Positions 1 to 9,199 of a stretch of 64,000 bases of DNA are shown in pieces. A program made the position numbers and the translations under genes. The DNA is taken from the NCBI GenBank assembly GCA_947501115.1, contig CANMVX010000005.1, forward strand, positions 62,001-126,000, given 5' to 3'. The notes below the pieces were generated by a model, which did no database searches, was not told the origin of the DNA, and worked only from the letters and a program-made list of their open reading frames with translations. Source of the DNA: Haliscomenobacteraceae bacterium. GTDB taxonomy: Bacteria > Bacteroidota > Bacteroidia > Chitinophagales > Saprospiraceae. Every line of letters starts with the position of its first letter. Position 1 is the first letter of the stretch.

Positions 1-228
1 GCGAAAAAGGTGCTTAATACACGGGATAATATTTTTTAATGTTAAAGATTCAGCATTAATTTAGATGATTTAAAATTTATATTCCTAAAAAGTAAGTTTT
101 TTTAATATTTATTTTCTTGCTGAGGGTTTTTAAGATATCTATTTTATTTACCGACTATTATAATATATTTAGAAAAAAAGAGTATATTTTTGCAAGATTA
201 GTGAACATCAAATAATTGAGATACTTAC
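1..228. other. 5' edge, no gene recognised
   Basis: This is AT-rich sequence with no supportable gene. The first 39 bases are open in frame 1 and end at a TAA, so they could be the last codons of a gene left of the window, but twelve codons cannot be assigned. The right part holds a -7-like element (185-192), listed separately, that probably serves the gene starting at 229. Confidence 0.5.
185..192 (+). promoter_or_regulatory. -7 element TATTTTTG upstream of the thioredoxin lipoprotein operon
   Basis: TATTTTTG matches the Bacteroidota -7 consensus TAnnTTTG and lies 36 bases before the ATG at 229. No good TTTG/TTG -33 box is seen at the expected distance, so this rests on one half-site. Confidence 0.35.
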
Positions 229-1566
229 ATGAGATTAATCACATTGAATTTATTTTCTTCCCTCACCATTTTATTGCTTTGTACGTCTTGTTTAGTGACA
301 GATGATCATTTTTCAAGATTACCCAATGGTTCTTGGAGGGGCGTTTTGAAACTTGATTCAAGGCCTGTTAGTTCAAATCCTAAAGGAGAACCCCTTCCTG
401 AAAAGTTAAATCTTAAATTTGATGAAGTTACAGATGGTGAATTACCATTTACCTTTGAGATTACCTATATTACTGAAGACAGTTTTGTTATGGATCTCAT
501 AAATGGAACTGAAAAAATCAGAGCTTCGGAGATATATTTTGGTAGGGATAAATATTTAGCAAAAGACACCTTTAGAATTAATTTCCCTACTTATGATACC
601 TATTTACATGGTTTATATGAGGAAAATGTCATGGAGGGAGAATGGGTTATTAATTATAGAACTGAATTTAATAAAATTCCATTTGTAGCAAAATTTGGAC
701 AAAACCATAGATTTACCCAGCTAAAAAAAGAACCGATGATGAATTTAACTGGTTCATGGGAAACTGAATTTGGTCTTGTTGAGGGTGAAGATCCTTATCC
801 GGGAGTAGCTGAATTCAAACAAACCGGGAATTATCTAACGGGAACTTTTTTAACTGAAACAGGAGATTATAGATATTTAGAAGGTACTGTTCAGCTAAAT
901 AAATTATATTTATCCGTATTTGATGGGTCTCATGCTTTCTTATTCGAAGGAAAAATTAATCCTGATTCTACTATAAATGGTATTTTCAGGTCAGGTAAAC
1001 ATTATCAAACCATCTGGAAAGCAAAGCCGCAAAAAAATAGTACATTACGAGATCCTAACTCAATTACACAATTAGTTAGTGACCAGCCTCTTTCTTTTGA
1101 ATTTCCTGATGTTAATGGAAATCTTGTTTCATTAAATGACATCAAAGGGAAAGTAAAAATTATTCAATTGTTTGGAACGTGGTGTCCAAATTGTTTGGAC
1201 GAAACTAATTTTATATTAGATTATCTTTCAAAAAATAAAGAGAAAAGTATATCTGTCATTGGATTAGCTTTTGAACGTTATTCAGAAAAAGAAAAAGTGC
1301 TACCCATTTTAACTTCTTATAAGACAAGATTAATGATTCCTTATCCTATATTGTGGGCTGGATCATATAATAAAAAGGAAGCATCAAAAGTTTTACCCAT
1401 GTTGAATGGGATAACAGCTTTTCCAACCTTGTTGATTTTGGATGAAAATAATAGGGTTGTAAAAATTCATACTGGTTTTAATGGTCCAGCCACAAGTCAG
1501 TATGAATTTTTTAAAAGAGATTTTGAAGAATCCATTGAAAAAATAATTAATATTTCCAATAAATAA
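229..1566 (+). CDS. TlpA-like thioredoxin-fold lipoprotein
   Basis: This 445-residue protein is probably an envelope thiol:disulfide oxidoreductase anchored by a lipid. The N-terminus is a lipoprotein signal with Cys21 after LLCTS. Residues about 30-270 contain two copies of a beta-rich pattern built around G-S-W, common in front of Bacteroidota TlpA domains. Residues about 285-440 are an AhpC/TSA-Redoxin/TlpA fold with the redox motif WCPNC (Cys319, Cys322) and the cis-Pro region FPTLLIL. It leads a three-gene operon: the TIR-like/TPR gene starts 12 bases after its stop. The family call is secure. The partner protein is unknown, and a role in cytochrome c maturation or general disulfide reduction is inference. 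Confidence 0.85.
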   Translation: MRLITLNLFSSLTILLLCTSCLVTDDHFSRLPNGSWRGVLKLDSRPVSSNPKGEPLPEKLNLKFDEVTDGELPFTFEITYITEDSFVMDLINGTEKIRASEIYFGRDKYLAKDTFRINFPTYDTYLHGLYEENVMEGEWVINYRTEFNKIPFVAKFGQNHRFTQLKKEPMMNLTGSWETEFGLVEGEDPYPGVAEFKQTGNYLTGTFLTETGDYRYLEGTVQLNKLYLSVFDGSHAFLFEGKINPDSTINGIFRSGKHYQTIWKAKPQKNSTLRDPNSITQLVSDQPLSFEFPDVNGNLVSLNDIKGKVKIIQLFGTWCPNCLDETNFILDYLSKNKEKSISVIGLAFERYSEKEKVLPILTSYKTRLMIPYPILWAGSYNKKEASKVLPMLNGITAFPTLLILDENNRVVKIHTGFNGPATSQYEFFKRDFEESIEKIINISNK

Positions 1567-1578
1567 ATCATAATTATC

Positions 1579-3192
1579 ATGAATCAAGTGGTAGCCTTAG
1601 CATATTGTCAGGAAAATCAAGCATCCGTTAATAAGATCCTGCAGGATTTTAAAAATACCAATATCCAGTTTAAACTAGTTAGCTCAAACAGCCATTCAGA
1701 ACCATCGATTTATAATCAGTTGGAAAATTTTGATGGCCCCATTGTCCTGTTGATTAGTGTTAATTTTTTACGATCTCTTTCGTGCATGCAGAACACCTTA
1801 TCTTTGGTTACCAGAAAGGCTAATAATTTGGTGCCAATATTGGTAAATGGCACCGAATCTGACCCTATGACAGGTGAACTTAAGGAAGTACCAACAACCA
1901 TTGATAAAATTGGAGATATCATACCCTATATAAATTATTGGCAAAGTCAATATTTAGAAGCCAGGAGTCGGAAAACCGAGATAAGAGCTGATGAGTCTGA
2001 GAAAATGGAGTTTGAAAATCATTCCAATTTATTGAGAATGCTTTCCTCGGAGGCGGGCGAAACTTTAAGGCACTTAAGAAAGTTTTTGCCACCATCTCTC
2101 GTTGAATGCAGATCGTTAAAAAATAAATATCAATTACTACAAGACCAATTAATTGAGTTCCCTTTTCAGGATAATTTATTTTTAGAGGATGAACCTGAGC
2201 AAATTATAGAAAATGACCTTAGCTTTCCTCCACCTTTTTCAATTCCAGAATATACGGTTTTTGAAGAGGAGGAAATTCATGTTGCCCCGTCCTCTGAAAT
2301 AGATAGCGGTGAGTTTAATTTCACTAGTTCATCAAACGAGGATTCAGTGAGTGATGAGATTCCTGAATTTAAACCTACTTTACCCATTGGAACCACTGAT
2401 TTAACGCTTCCTCGCACCGAACATGCTGAACCCGAAGATTCGTTTACTTTTGAAACTTCAGTGACTAAGGTGGAAGAAATAGTAAAAGAGGAGGATGAAG
2501 AAAAAGAGGGAAATATGATAAAGGAAATAGAAAAAGAAGAAGTTCCCCTTATTGTTGAAACGGAATCTTCCTTAGAAGCAGCTACCTCATTGTACAAACA
2601 AATTGAAAAACAATATCCTACAGATGTTGAACGACAATATTTTCATTTAAAACTTGTATTAAGAGAAACCGAAAATGAACATCAAAAAATTGGTTTCCTT
2701 CAACATTTTATTGAAAGAAATGGACATCAGACAGAGGCAAAATTAGCTTTATCTAAGATTTTACTAAGTCAAAAGAGATGGGAAGAGGCAAAAACCGTTT
2801 TAGAGGAACTTTTGCTTATTGAACCAAATCATGGAGAATCATTGTATGAATTGGCAAGTATCCTAATAACACATTTCCCTGAAAAAATGGAAAGGGCAGG
2901 AACTTTGTTAAAGCAGTGCATAAAACAATCTTCATTTCCTAAAGAAGCTTTATATACCTACGCCATTTATTTAAGTAATATTTCTAACAAGCCATATAAG
3001 GCTTTAGAATTTTACTTAAAAACCATTGAGGTTTTACCAAATCATAAGTTTGCTTATTACGATCTTGCTACTTTCTATCTTTATGAAGGAGAGAAAAAAA
3101 TTGCCAGAGAGTTTTATTTAAAAGCCATTCAAAATAACCCCGAGCTGAAAATACCGGAAAATGATCTTGCATTTGAAGTTAATACCATTTAA
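1579..3192 (+). CDS. TIR-like domain protein with C-terminal TPR repeats
   Basis: This 537-residue protein has no signal peptide and is probably cytoplasmic. Residues 1-105 follow a TIR-domain pattern: a first strand VVALAYC, then GPIVLLIS, NFLRSLSC at 62-69 (compare the TIR motif ending S-x-W-C-x-x-E) and a strand LVPILVN. The Glu used by NADase TIR domains would sit three residues after Cys69, but Asn72 is found, so NAD cleavage is doubtful. Residues about 210-325 are acidic, Ser/Pro/Glu-rich and probably disordered. Residues about 330-530 are helical TPR repeats (RWEEAKTVLEELL, KALEFYLKTIEVLPN, KIAREFYLKAIQNNPE). It lies between the thioredoxin lipoprotein and an SDR gene with gaps of about 12 bases. 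TPR is certain and TIR-like is moderate. The function is unknown; a scaffold is my best inference. Confidence 0.7.
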   Translation: MNQVVALAYCQENQASVNKILQDFKNTNIQFKLVSSNSHSEPSIYNQLENFDGPIVLLISVNFLRSLSCMQNTLSLVTRKANNLVPILVNGTESDPMTGELKEVPTTIDKIGDIIPYINYWQSQYLEARSRKTEIRADESEKMEFENHSNLLRMLSSEAGETLRHLRKFLPPSLVECRSLKNKYQLLQDQLIEFPFQDNLFLEDEPEQIIENDLSFPPPFSIPEYTVFEEEEIHVAPSSEIDSGEFNFTSSSNEDSVSDEIPEFKPTLPIGTTDLTLPRTEHAEPEDSFTFETSVTKVEEIVKEEDEEKEGNMIKEIEKEEVPLIVETESSLEAATSLYKQIEKQYPTDVERQYFHLKLVLRETENEHQKIGFLQHFIERNGHQTEAKLALSKILLSQKRWEEAKTVLEELLLIEPNHGESLYELASILITHFPEKMERAGTLLKQCIKQSSFPKEALYTYAIYLSNISNKPYKALEFYLKTIEVLPNHKFAYYDLATFYLYEGEKKIAREFYLKAIQNNPELKIPENDLAFEVNTI

Positions 3193-3203
3193 TCAATAAT
3201 GCT

Positions 3204-4007
3204 GTGAACAATATACTACCTTTCGATAATGTAAATCAAGGAAAAATAGCCTGTATCACCGGTGCTAACGCTGGAATTGGACTTTCCACGGCTTATTATT
3301 TTGCCAGCAAAGGTTATTCTTTAATTTTATTAGCCAGAAGAAAAGAAAAATTAGAGGAGGTTGCTCATCAGATAAAATCAATGTATCCTATCGACATTTT
3401 ATTGATAACGCTGGATGTTAGAAATGAAATGGAGGTTAGCAAAGCATTTTCTTCTTTGCCAGAAGCATGGAATAAGATAGATTTTCTGCTAAATAACGCA
3501 GGCAAAGCAAAAGGATTTGCCCCTTTTCAGGAAGGAAATTTAGCTCATTGGGAGGAAATGATTGATACCAATGTTAAAGGTCTTATTTATGTTTCAAGAG
3601 CAGTTATTCCCCTAATGATGAATAAAAAAAGAGGTTTTATCATCAATTTGGGATCCATAGCAGGAAAACAAACTTATCCAAATGGAAATGTTTATTGTGC
3701 AAGCAAAGCAGCTGTAATTGCACTAACTGAAGGTATGAGAATTGATTTACATACACACAATATCCGAGTGGCTTCTATCTCACCTGGCCATGTTGAGGAT
3801 ACTGAATTTGCAATGGTTAGATTTGATGGTGATAAAGAAAGGGCCAATATTTACAGTGATTTTAATCCCTTAACAGCCTTTGATATCGCTGAAACAATCT
3901 ATTTTATGGCATCCAGACCAAATCATGTAAATATTCAGGATGTAATAATAATGGGTACCCAGCAACCTACTGCGACGATTGTACATAGAAATGGAAGAGT
4001 AGAATAA
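3204..4007 (+). CDS. SDR family NAD(P)-dependent oxidoreductase (YdfG-like)
   Basis: This 267-residue classical short-chain dehydrogenase carries the nucleotide-binding motif TGANAGIG (19-26), NNAG (97-100), Asn124, and the catalytic Ser151, Tyr164 and Lys168 (YCASK). Arg45-Arg46 after the second strand suggests NADP(H) preference, as in the YdfG group that reduces 3-hydroxy acids such as serine or 3-hydroxypropionate. The substrate here is inferred only from overall similarity. The start is GTG at 3204, 11 bases after the preceding stop; no ATG fits as well without removing the Rossmann glycines. It is the last gene of a three-gene operon and converges on the propeller gene with a one-base gap. 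Confidence 0.85.
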   Translation: MNNILPFDNVNQGKIACITGANAGIGLSTAYYFASKGYSLILLARRKEKLEEVAHQIKSMYPIDILLITLDVRNEMEVSKAFSSLPEAWNKIDFLLNNAGKAKGFAPFQEGNLAHWEEMIDTNVKGLIYVSRAVIPLMMNKKRGFIINLGSIAGKQTYPNGNVYCASKAAVIALTEGMRIDLHTHNIRVASISPGHVEDTEFAMVRFDGDKERANIYSDFNPLTAFDIAETIYFMASRPNHVNIQDVIIMGTQQPTATIVHRNGRVE

Positions 4008-4008
4008 T

Positions 4009-7000
4009 TTATTTCACTAATTTTTCTGAATGAATTATTTGATTTTTACTATTTCGTACGACCAATAAATAAATACCGTTGGATAATTGAGGTAAACTAA
4101 GTACCTTCTCTCCACTAAATATGGGTACTTGATAGCTTTTAATCAAATGTCCGTTCACCTGATACAGGGAAACGGTGGTAGATTCCTCAAATAAACTATT
4201 GGTCTTTCTTAAGGTTATTAAATCATTTAGCATTGGGTTGGGAAATACCTGAAAAGGAGAATATTTTTTACTTACTTCATTATTAGCAGATACCGCATTT
4301 CCCGCTTGTGTTATTTTTACAAAAATAGTATCCATTCCATTTGGAAGAAATTTCAATAATCCAGTCCTAGAATTAGCAGATGAGTTAACAGTAATGGTCA
4401 AATCAATAAAAGCATTACCTGAACCAGAAGTAACATTTGTATTTATATAATCTACATTTTTGAATACCCGCCAGGAGGTATTCGTTACTATCGATATTTT
4501 TTGACTTTGATTACCAGAGGTAAAAGCTATATTTTGAGGTGAAACAGTAAAAGTAGGTAATACCCCATTTTGAGTTAACAACACAATCGTCGAATCTACG
4601 CCCGTTCCTTTTACCACTATTTTATCTGTTCTGGGTAATACGCTGTTATTGGGTTCACAAATCACACTTACAGAACTATTATCGACACCAGAAGAGGGGG
4701 TAATTCGTATAAAAGAGTTAGATTTATAAATGCTCCATTGCGTATTAGATACAATATTTAAAGGAAAATTACCTCCCAGGGAAGAAATTAAAAGATTAGT
4801 AGGAGATACCGTTAAGGAATATTTTTTTTCGAGTAATGTTTTTAAATTATAAGTATGAATAGACCTGCCAAAGGTGCCTGCAATTAATTCCATTTTTTCA
4901 GGTACGTAATGTAAATCATAAACGGCCACCATGGGTAAATTTGTACCAAGCTTATGCCAGTTAAGTCCACCGTTAACAGACCCATATACCCCAGCATCGG
5001 TAGCTACGAATAACAAAGAATCTGAATGATTGGGAATAATAACCAGGTCATTTATAGAAATGTATGGTAAATCACCTTTAATAGACCTCCATTTATCCCC
5101 TCTTTCTTTTGATAAAAAAAGGTGGGATTGCCAATCATTATCTTTATAACCGGAGAGCGTAACATATACGTTATCCGTAAAAGAAGGCGATGCTTGCACG
5201 GAGGTTATATATCTTTCAGGTAATCCATTCGAAATATTCGTCCAAATATTTGTTTCAGGATCAAATCTCCAACAATTAGCGTCTGAGGTACCAGCATAGA
5301 GTAACCCTTGTAATTTAGTCGATTCGTTAATGCTTGTAATATTATGGAACCGGGCACCATATATATTCCCATCTGTTAAATCATTACTTATTGCTTTCCA
5401 AAAAGCATTGGCGCCTTCGGTATTTTTATAAACTCTGGAGGTACCTGTGAATAATGTATTAGCATTAAAAGGACTTTTAATGAGTGGTGCATCCCAGGCG
5501 ACAGGTTCAAATTTATCAATACCATTCATTGCCGAAATAAATGACAATCCTTTATTGGTACTTACTAAAATACTTCCATTTTGGGTAAGGGTATAGAAGA
5601 TATTATCATTTTTAGGATCGAAAACCTGCTGAAAGCCGTCACCACCGAACAACCTAACCCAATTTTGAGGATTTTCACCTTTCAATGTACCGTGGTCCTG
5701 AGCACCTCCATAATAGGCATTTGGTTCATGTGGATTTGAAGCAATTCTATAAAATTGAGTAGCGGGAACCTCCTCGTAATCACTCCAACTCTGCCCATTA
5801 TCTTTTGATTGATAAACCCCGCCATCGGAAGCGAGTAATACATCGGTTTCATTAAGAAAAACCAAATCGTGTTTATCTGCATGAACTTTGTTTTCATACC
5901 ACGGAGGAGCGCCTAAAAACCAGGTAACACCGCCATCTTTAGATCGCCAAAGATCGACACCCAGAATAAATAAATCCCTATCATTTTTAGGATTTATTTC
6001 AATTTTACCAAAATACCAACCAAATCCCCCCATAGCATTATCTGGTAAAGAATTACTACCTGAATTAGATAAAAGATTTACCCAGGAGGATCCTCCATTT
6101 ACTGATTTATAGAAACCTTCCCATTCATTATTTTCACCAATGACAATAGAAAAAAGTAAATTTGGAGTTAGTTTGCTAGCCACAAGACCAATTCTACCCT
6201 TTGGACCAAATTTTAATCCGTTATCAGATTTAATCCAGGAATTACCGCCATCTATACTTTTGAAAATAGTGGCATTTACACCTGACAATAAACTTTCTCT
6301 ATTATTTCTGACTCTTGGCCAAGAAGCAGCATAAATAACATTAGGATTAAAAGGATCAAAAATCATGTCAATAATACCTGTATCATCAGCGACGTGCCAA
6401 ACTTTTTCCCAGGTAATTCCACCATTTATACTTTTATAAATGCCTCTTAATTTATCTCGTTGAAATGGTAAGCCCATACTGGAGGCATATAAAATGAGAG
6501 GATTAACGGGATTAATTAGGATTTTGGAAATAACCTGTGTACCAGCAGGTCCTATATTTTTCCAGGTTTGACCACCGTCAACACTTTTATATACGCCGTC
6601 GCCCACAAAAGGATAGCCGGAAATATTTGGATCTCCCGTGGCAACATAAATAATTTTACTATTTGTCGGGTCAATGTTTATGTCGGCTATGGCTAGCCAA
6701 GGGAAATTATCAAAAATAGGATTCCAGGTTTGACCACCATCTATAGTTTTCCATAATCCACCAGATGAAAAACCAAGGTAAACAATTTGATTATTTTTTG
6801 GATCAGGTTTTATCACGTTAACTCTTGCCCCAATTTTATTTGGACCTCTAAGCGTCCAAGATTCATCAAATCCTTTGGGTACCGATCTTAAATTTGGTGT
6901 ATTTGATATGTTTTTTAGTGATTCAATGTATTTTTTTGTCGTTGATTCATCATTAAAAAATTGTCTTAAAAGGAAAAAATTTTCAATAGGTTTAAAAGAA

Positions 7001-7128
7001 TTAAAATTTGAAGAATGCCGAACGTCTGAAACAGCTATTAAAAACAATAGAAAAATCCAATAATATTTAATCTTCCCCACGACAGACCATACCTTTTGAA
7101 CCATTTGTACATTCATCATTTTCCACAA
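4009..7128 (-). CDS. Secreted Asp-box beta-propeller protein with BACON domains and T9SS tail
   Basis: This 1039-residue exported protein begins with a basic stretch and a hydrophobic segment (YYWIFLLFLIAVS). Met residues at 4, 5 and 9 are alternative starts. Residues about 90-770 hold at least nine Asp-box motifs of the form S-x-D/N-x-G-x-T/S-W (SVDGGQTW, SIDGGNSW, SKDGGVTW, SVNGGLNW), typical of VPS10/sortilin-type and BNR propellers. Two BACON-like beta-sandwiches follow (about 785-870 and 875-955; motifs TQWSI, TSWRV). The last about 75 residues form a type A T9SS sorting domain (VFPNP...LSNGIYLLVV...SEKLVK). It is expected at the cell surface or outside the cell. Asp boxes also occur in sialidases, but no sialidase active-site set is visible, so enzymatic activity is not claimed. 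Confidence 0.88.
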   Translation of the reverse strand: MWKMMNVQMVQKVWSVVGKIKYYWIFLLFLIAVSDVRHSSNFNSFKPIENFFLLRQFFNDESTTKKYIESLKNISNTPNLRSVPKGFDESWTLRGPNKIGARVNVIKPDPKNNQIVYLGFSSGGLWKTIDGGQTWNPIFDNFPWLAIADINIDPTNSKIIYVATGDPNISGYPFVGDGVYKSVDGGQTWKNIGPAGTQVISKILINPVNPLILYASSMGLPFQRDKLRGIYKSINGGITWEKVWHVADDTGIIDMIFDPFNPNVIYAASWPRVRNNRESLLSGVNATIFKSIDGGNSWIKSDNGLKFGPKGRIGLVASKLTPNLLFSIVIGENNEWEGFYKSVNGGSSWVNLLSNSGSNSLPDNAMGGFGWYFGKIEINPKNDRDLFILGVDLWRSKDGGVTWFLGAPPWYENKVHADKHDLVFLNETDVLLASDGGVYQSKDNGQSWSDYEEVPATQFYRIASNPHEPNAYYGGAQDHGTLKGENPQNWVRLFGGDGFQQVFDPKNDNIFYTLTQNGSILVSTNKGLSFISAMNGIDKFEPVAWDAPLIKSPFNANTLFTGTSRVYKNTEGANAFWKAISNDLTDGNIYGARFHNITSINESTKLQGLLYAGTSDANCWRFDPETNIWTNISNGLPERYITSVQASPSFTDNVYVTLSGYKDNDWQSHLFLSKERGDKWRSIKGDLPYISINDLVIIPNHSDSLLFVATDAGVYGSVNGGLNWHKLGTNLPMVAVYDLHYVPEKMELIAGTFGRSIHTYNLKTLLEKKYSLTVSPTNLLISSLGGNFPLNIVSNTQWSIYKSNSFIRITPSSGVDNSSVSVICEPNNSVLPRTDKIVVKGTGVDSTIVLLTQNGVLPTFTVSPQNIAFTSGNQSQKISIVTNTSWRVFKNVDYINTNVTSGSGNAFIDLTITVNSSANSRTGLLKFLPNGMDTIFVKITQAGNAVSANNEVSKKYSPFQVFPNPMLNDLITLRKTNSLFEESTTVSLYQVNGHLIKSYQVPIFSGEKVLSLPQLSNGIYLLVVRNSKNQIIHSEKLVK

Positions 7129-7132
7129 AATT

Positions 7133-7615
7133 TTATCTACCTCCTAATAATAATCTCATGTCCCTTCTTTGAGGTGCTGAATCAAATAACTTATTTTCAT
7201 TATCTGTAAGCGGTATAACCATAGGAACGGGAACCGGTTTACCCTCTGGTGTACTCAGTGCAACAAAGGTGTAATATGCATGATTACATCGTCTATAATT
7301 ATGTCCTTTGATATCCGCCGCATAAACTTCCACATAAACTTCTACCGAGGTATTAAATGAACGTGTAACCATTGCCTCAATAGTTACTATATCACCTACA
7401 TGAATAGGCTTTTTAAAAGCAACATTATCTACAGATACAGTAACTACTTGGTTTTCACAGTGTTTTCCTGCACAAATACTAGAAATAATATCCATCCATC
7501 TCAATAAATTCCCACCCATGAGATTACCCATAGGATTTGCATCATTCGGCATGACCATTTCTGTCATGACAGATTTTGATTCAGCGACTCTTTTAGCTTT
7601 ATTTTCCACACTCAT
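7133..7615 (-). CDS. Acyl-CoA thioesterase, hotdog fold (YciA/ACOT family)
   Basis: This 160-residue single hotdog-domain protein hydrolyses acyl-CoA thioesters to free acid and CoA in the cytoplasm. The family motifs are clear: the N-terminal MVMPNDANPMGNLMGGNLLRW, where the Asn/Asp at PNDAN begins the hotdog helix, and VAFKKPIHVGDIV followed by EVYVEVYAAD. The length is normal for the YciA/acyl-CoA hydrolase group. It starts 5 bases after the lipB stop and ends 4 bases before the propeller gene, so it is probably cotranscribed from the lipB promoter. The acyl-chain preference cannot be read from sequence. Confidence 0.9.
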   Translation of the reverse strand: MSVENKAKRVAESKSVMTEMVMPNDANPMGNLMGGNLLRWMDIISSICAGKHCENQVVTVSVDNVAFKKPIHVGDIVTIEAMVTRSFNTSVEVYVEVYAADIKGHNYRRCNHAYYTFVALSTPEGKPVPVPMVIPLTDNENKLFDSAPQRRDMRLLLGGR

Positions 7616-7620
7616 AGAAA

Positions 7621-8307
7621 TTATAACATATCAAATTCAAAAATAGATGACATTTTATTTTTTAAAATGTCTTTAACCTCATCCATATTTTGCTTTGCAC
7701 CCAATTCTTTTTCTAAAGAAGTTACAGATTTACCTTCATCTTTAATGCCACAAGGAATAATAAAGTTGAAGTGATCAAGATTTGTATTGATATTAAATGC
7801 AAAACCATGTAATGAAATCCATCGACTTAAATGAACACCAATAGCGCATATTTTTCGTTTTTCGTTTCCTCTATTGATCCAAACACCAGTGTACCCTGGT
7901 TCTCTATAGCCTGTAATATTATAATGTTCCAGTGTTTGGATAACAGATTCCTCGAGTAATCTAACATATTTATGAACATCATTAAAAAAGAGATCTAAAT
8001 CAAAAATTGGATAGCCAACAATTTGCCCCGGACCGTGATAGGTAATATCACCCCCACGATTAATTTTATAAAACTGAATTTTATTTTCTGCTAAATATTC
8101 TGGTGAAACGATTAAATTTTCTTGTGATCCACTTCGACCTAATGTGAAAACGGCATGATGTTCACAAAAAATAAGCGTATGTGAAGGATTAGGATTATTA
8201 ATAATTTTTTTTTCTTCCTTAAGTTTCTGGTGAATTTCTGTTTGGTACTGCCAGGTATCAAAATAATCCGTTAATCCTAAATCTTGGAAGATAACCTTTT
8301 GACGCAT
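7621..8307 (-). CDS. lipB: Lipoyl(octanoyl) transferase LipB
   Basis: This 228-residue protein transfers octanoate from acyl-carrier protein to the lipoyl domains of 2-oxoacid dehydrogenases and the glycine cleavage H protein, the first step of de novo lipoylation. It shows the family signature RGGDITYHGPGQIVGYPIFDL, the Lys-containing GVWI...RKICAIGVHLSRWISLHGFAFN segment and the active-site Cys in IIPCGI. The length is normal. The ATG lies only 11 bases from a very good -7 element, so the mRNA leader should be extremely short. It is first in a likely lipB-thioesterase operon. Confidence 0.95.
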   Translation of the reverse strand: MRQKVIFQDLGLTDYFDTWQYQTEIHQKLKEEKKIINNPNPSHTLIFCEHHAVFTLGRSGSQENLIVSPEYLAENKIQFYKINRGGDITYHGPGQIVGYPIFDLDLFFNDVHKYVRLLEESVIQTLEHYNITGYREPGYTGVWINRGNEKRKICAIGVHLSRWISLHGFAFNINTNLDHFNFIIPCGIKDEGKSVTSLEKELGAKQNMDEVKDILKNKMSSIFEFDML

Positions 8308-8318
8308 TTATTTTTGGA

Positions 8319-8348
8319 CAAAGTTAGGATAAATCTATCATTATCAAA
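8319..8348 (-). promoter_or_regulatory. lipB promoter: TTTG-N18-TAACTTTG
   Basis: Read on the minus strand, a -33 TTTG (8348-8345) is separated by 18 bases from a perfect -7 TAACTTTG (8326-8319). The lipB ATG begins 11 bases downstream, so transcription should start almost at the start codon. Confidence 0.65.
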
Positions 8349-8407
8349 AAACCACCGATACAAGAAACTCTTACTTTCCAATTATATTAAGGAAAAATCA
8401 AGGAAGT

Positions 8408-9199
8408 ATGAAAAACCAATTAATTCTTTTAATAGCCATGATATTAAATTACCCCATAGTTCATAGCCAAAATATTGATTTTATTAGGTTAGGTAACAAA
8501 ATTCAACCACTTTTGGGAAGAAATTTCTTTGAAAAGAGTCAGACTGGTATCACTAAACAGAATAAAATATTGGGTGTTTTAGGTCAGGAATCACAATGGT
8601 TAGGAGTAAAATCAAGGCAATCATTAGATTTAATCCTATTTTTTAAGGACAAAAATCAATATACTTCGTTTTCGTATTCTTCTCCGTATTCAAAACATAG
8701 AGAATTAGTTTTTAATTATCATAAATTACTTCATCATAATTTTATATTGGGCACTGAGATTGAATATAAAACACAGTCATTTCCAGAAGATAAAATGAGT
8801 CATATATTAACTATTGGGGTTCACGCAATCGCCAGGATACATGAGAGCCATCACTTGTATATTAAATATGACAGAGATTTATATTCATCTCCATTGGAAA
8901 AGATGGATTTCCTTCTATTAGGTATCGATAACAAAATTGGAAAGTATAATCACATAAATATTTTTTACACCTATCAAGGTCATCAGATTTTTAATGGAAT
9001 CAGGGGAAATATTACCAGTCAGTTTAAGTTATTTGAGGGAGAGATTGGGTGGGAACCACTACCCTATTCTTTTACCTTTGGATTAGCATATAACCTACCA
9101 AAAAGTATTAGATTTGGTTTAAAAGTGAGACAGCATCAATGGTTAGGCCTTTTAACTTCTGTCTTTTTTCAAAAACATTGGAATTATAAAGTAAAATGA
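8408..9199 (+). CDS. Putative exported beta-barrel-like protein
   Basis: I do not recognise a named family for this 263-residue protein. It has a classical signal peptide with likely cleavage after VHSQ (residue 21). The mature part is rich in alternating hydrophobic and aromatic residues in strand-like stretches ending with aromatic residues (SLDLILFF, YTSFSYSS, KYNHINIFYTY, SFTFGLAYNL), which suggests a small outer-membrane barrel. The ATG of mqnB overlaps its stop by four bases (ATGA), so the two are cotranslated, although no biochemical link to menaquinone is evident. Confidence 0.6.
   Translation: MKNQLILLIAMILNYPIVHSQNIDFIRLGNKIQPLLGRNFFEKSQTGITKQNKILGVLGQESQWLGVKSRQSLDLILFFKDKNQYTSFSYSSPYSKHRELVFNYHKLLHHNFILGTEIEYKTQSFPEDKMSHILTIGVHAIARIHESHHLYIKYDRDLYSSPLEKMDFLLLGIDNKIGKYNHINIFYTYQGHQIFNGIRGNITSQFKLFEGEIGWEPLPYSFTFGLAYNLPKSIRFGLKVRQHQWLGLLTSVFFQKHWNYKVK

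Noticed and set aside
1-39. End of an upstream gene in frame 1
   Set aside because: Twelve codons before a TAA are too few to support a gene call.
2277-2597. 106-codon open frame on the minus strand inside the TIR-like/TPR gene
   Set aside because: It is low-complexity Ser-rich sequence produced by the acidic Glu/Ser region of the real gene read in reverse; no start context or homology pattern.
1579-3192. TIR-based anti-phage defence system
   Set aside because: The NADase Glu is not at its position, and the neighbours are a thioredoxin lipoprotein and an SDR rather than a sensor or effector partner.
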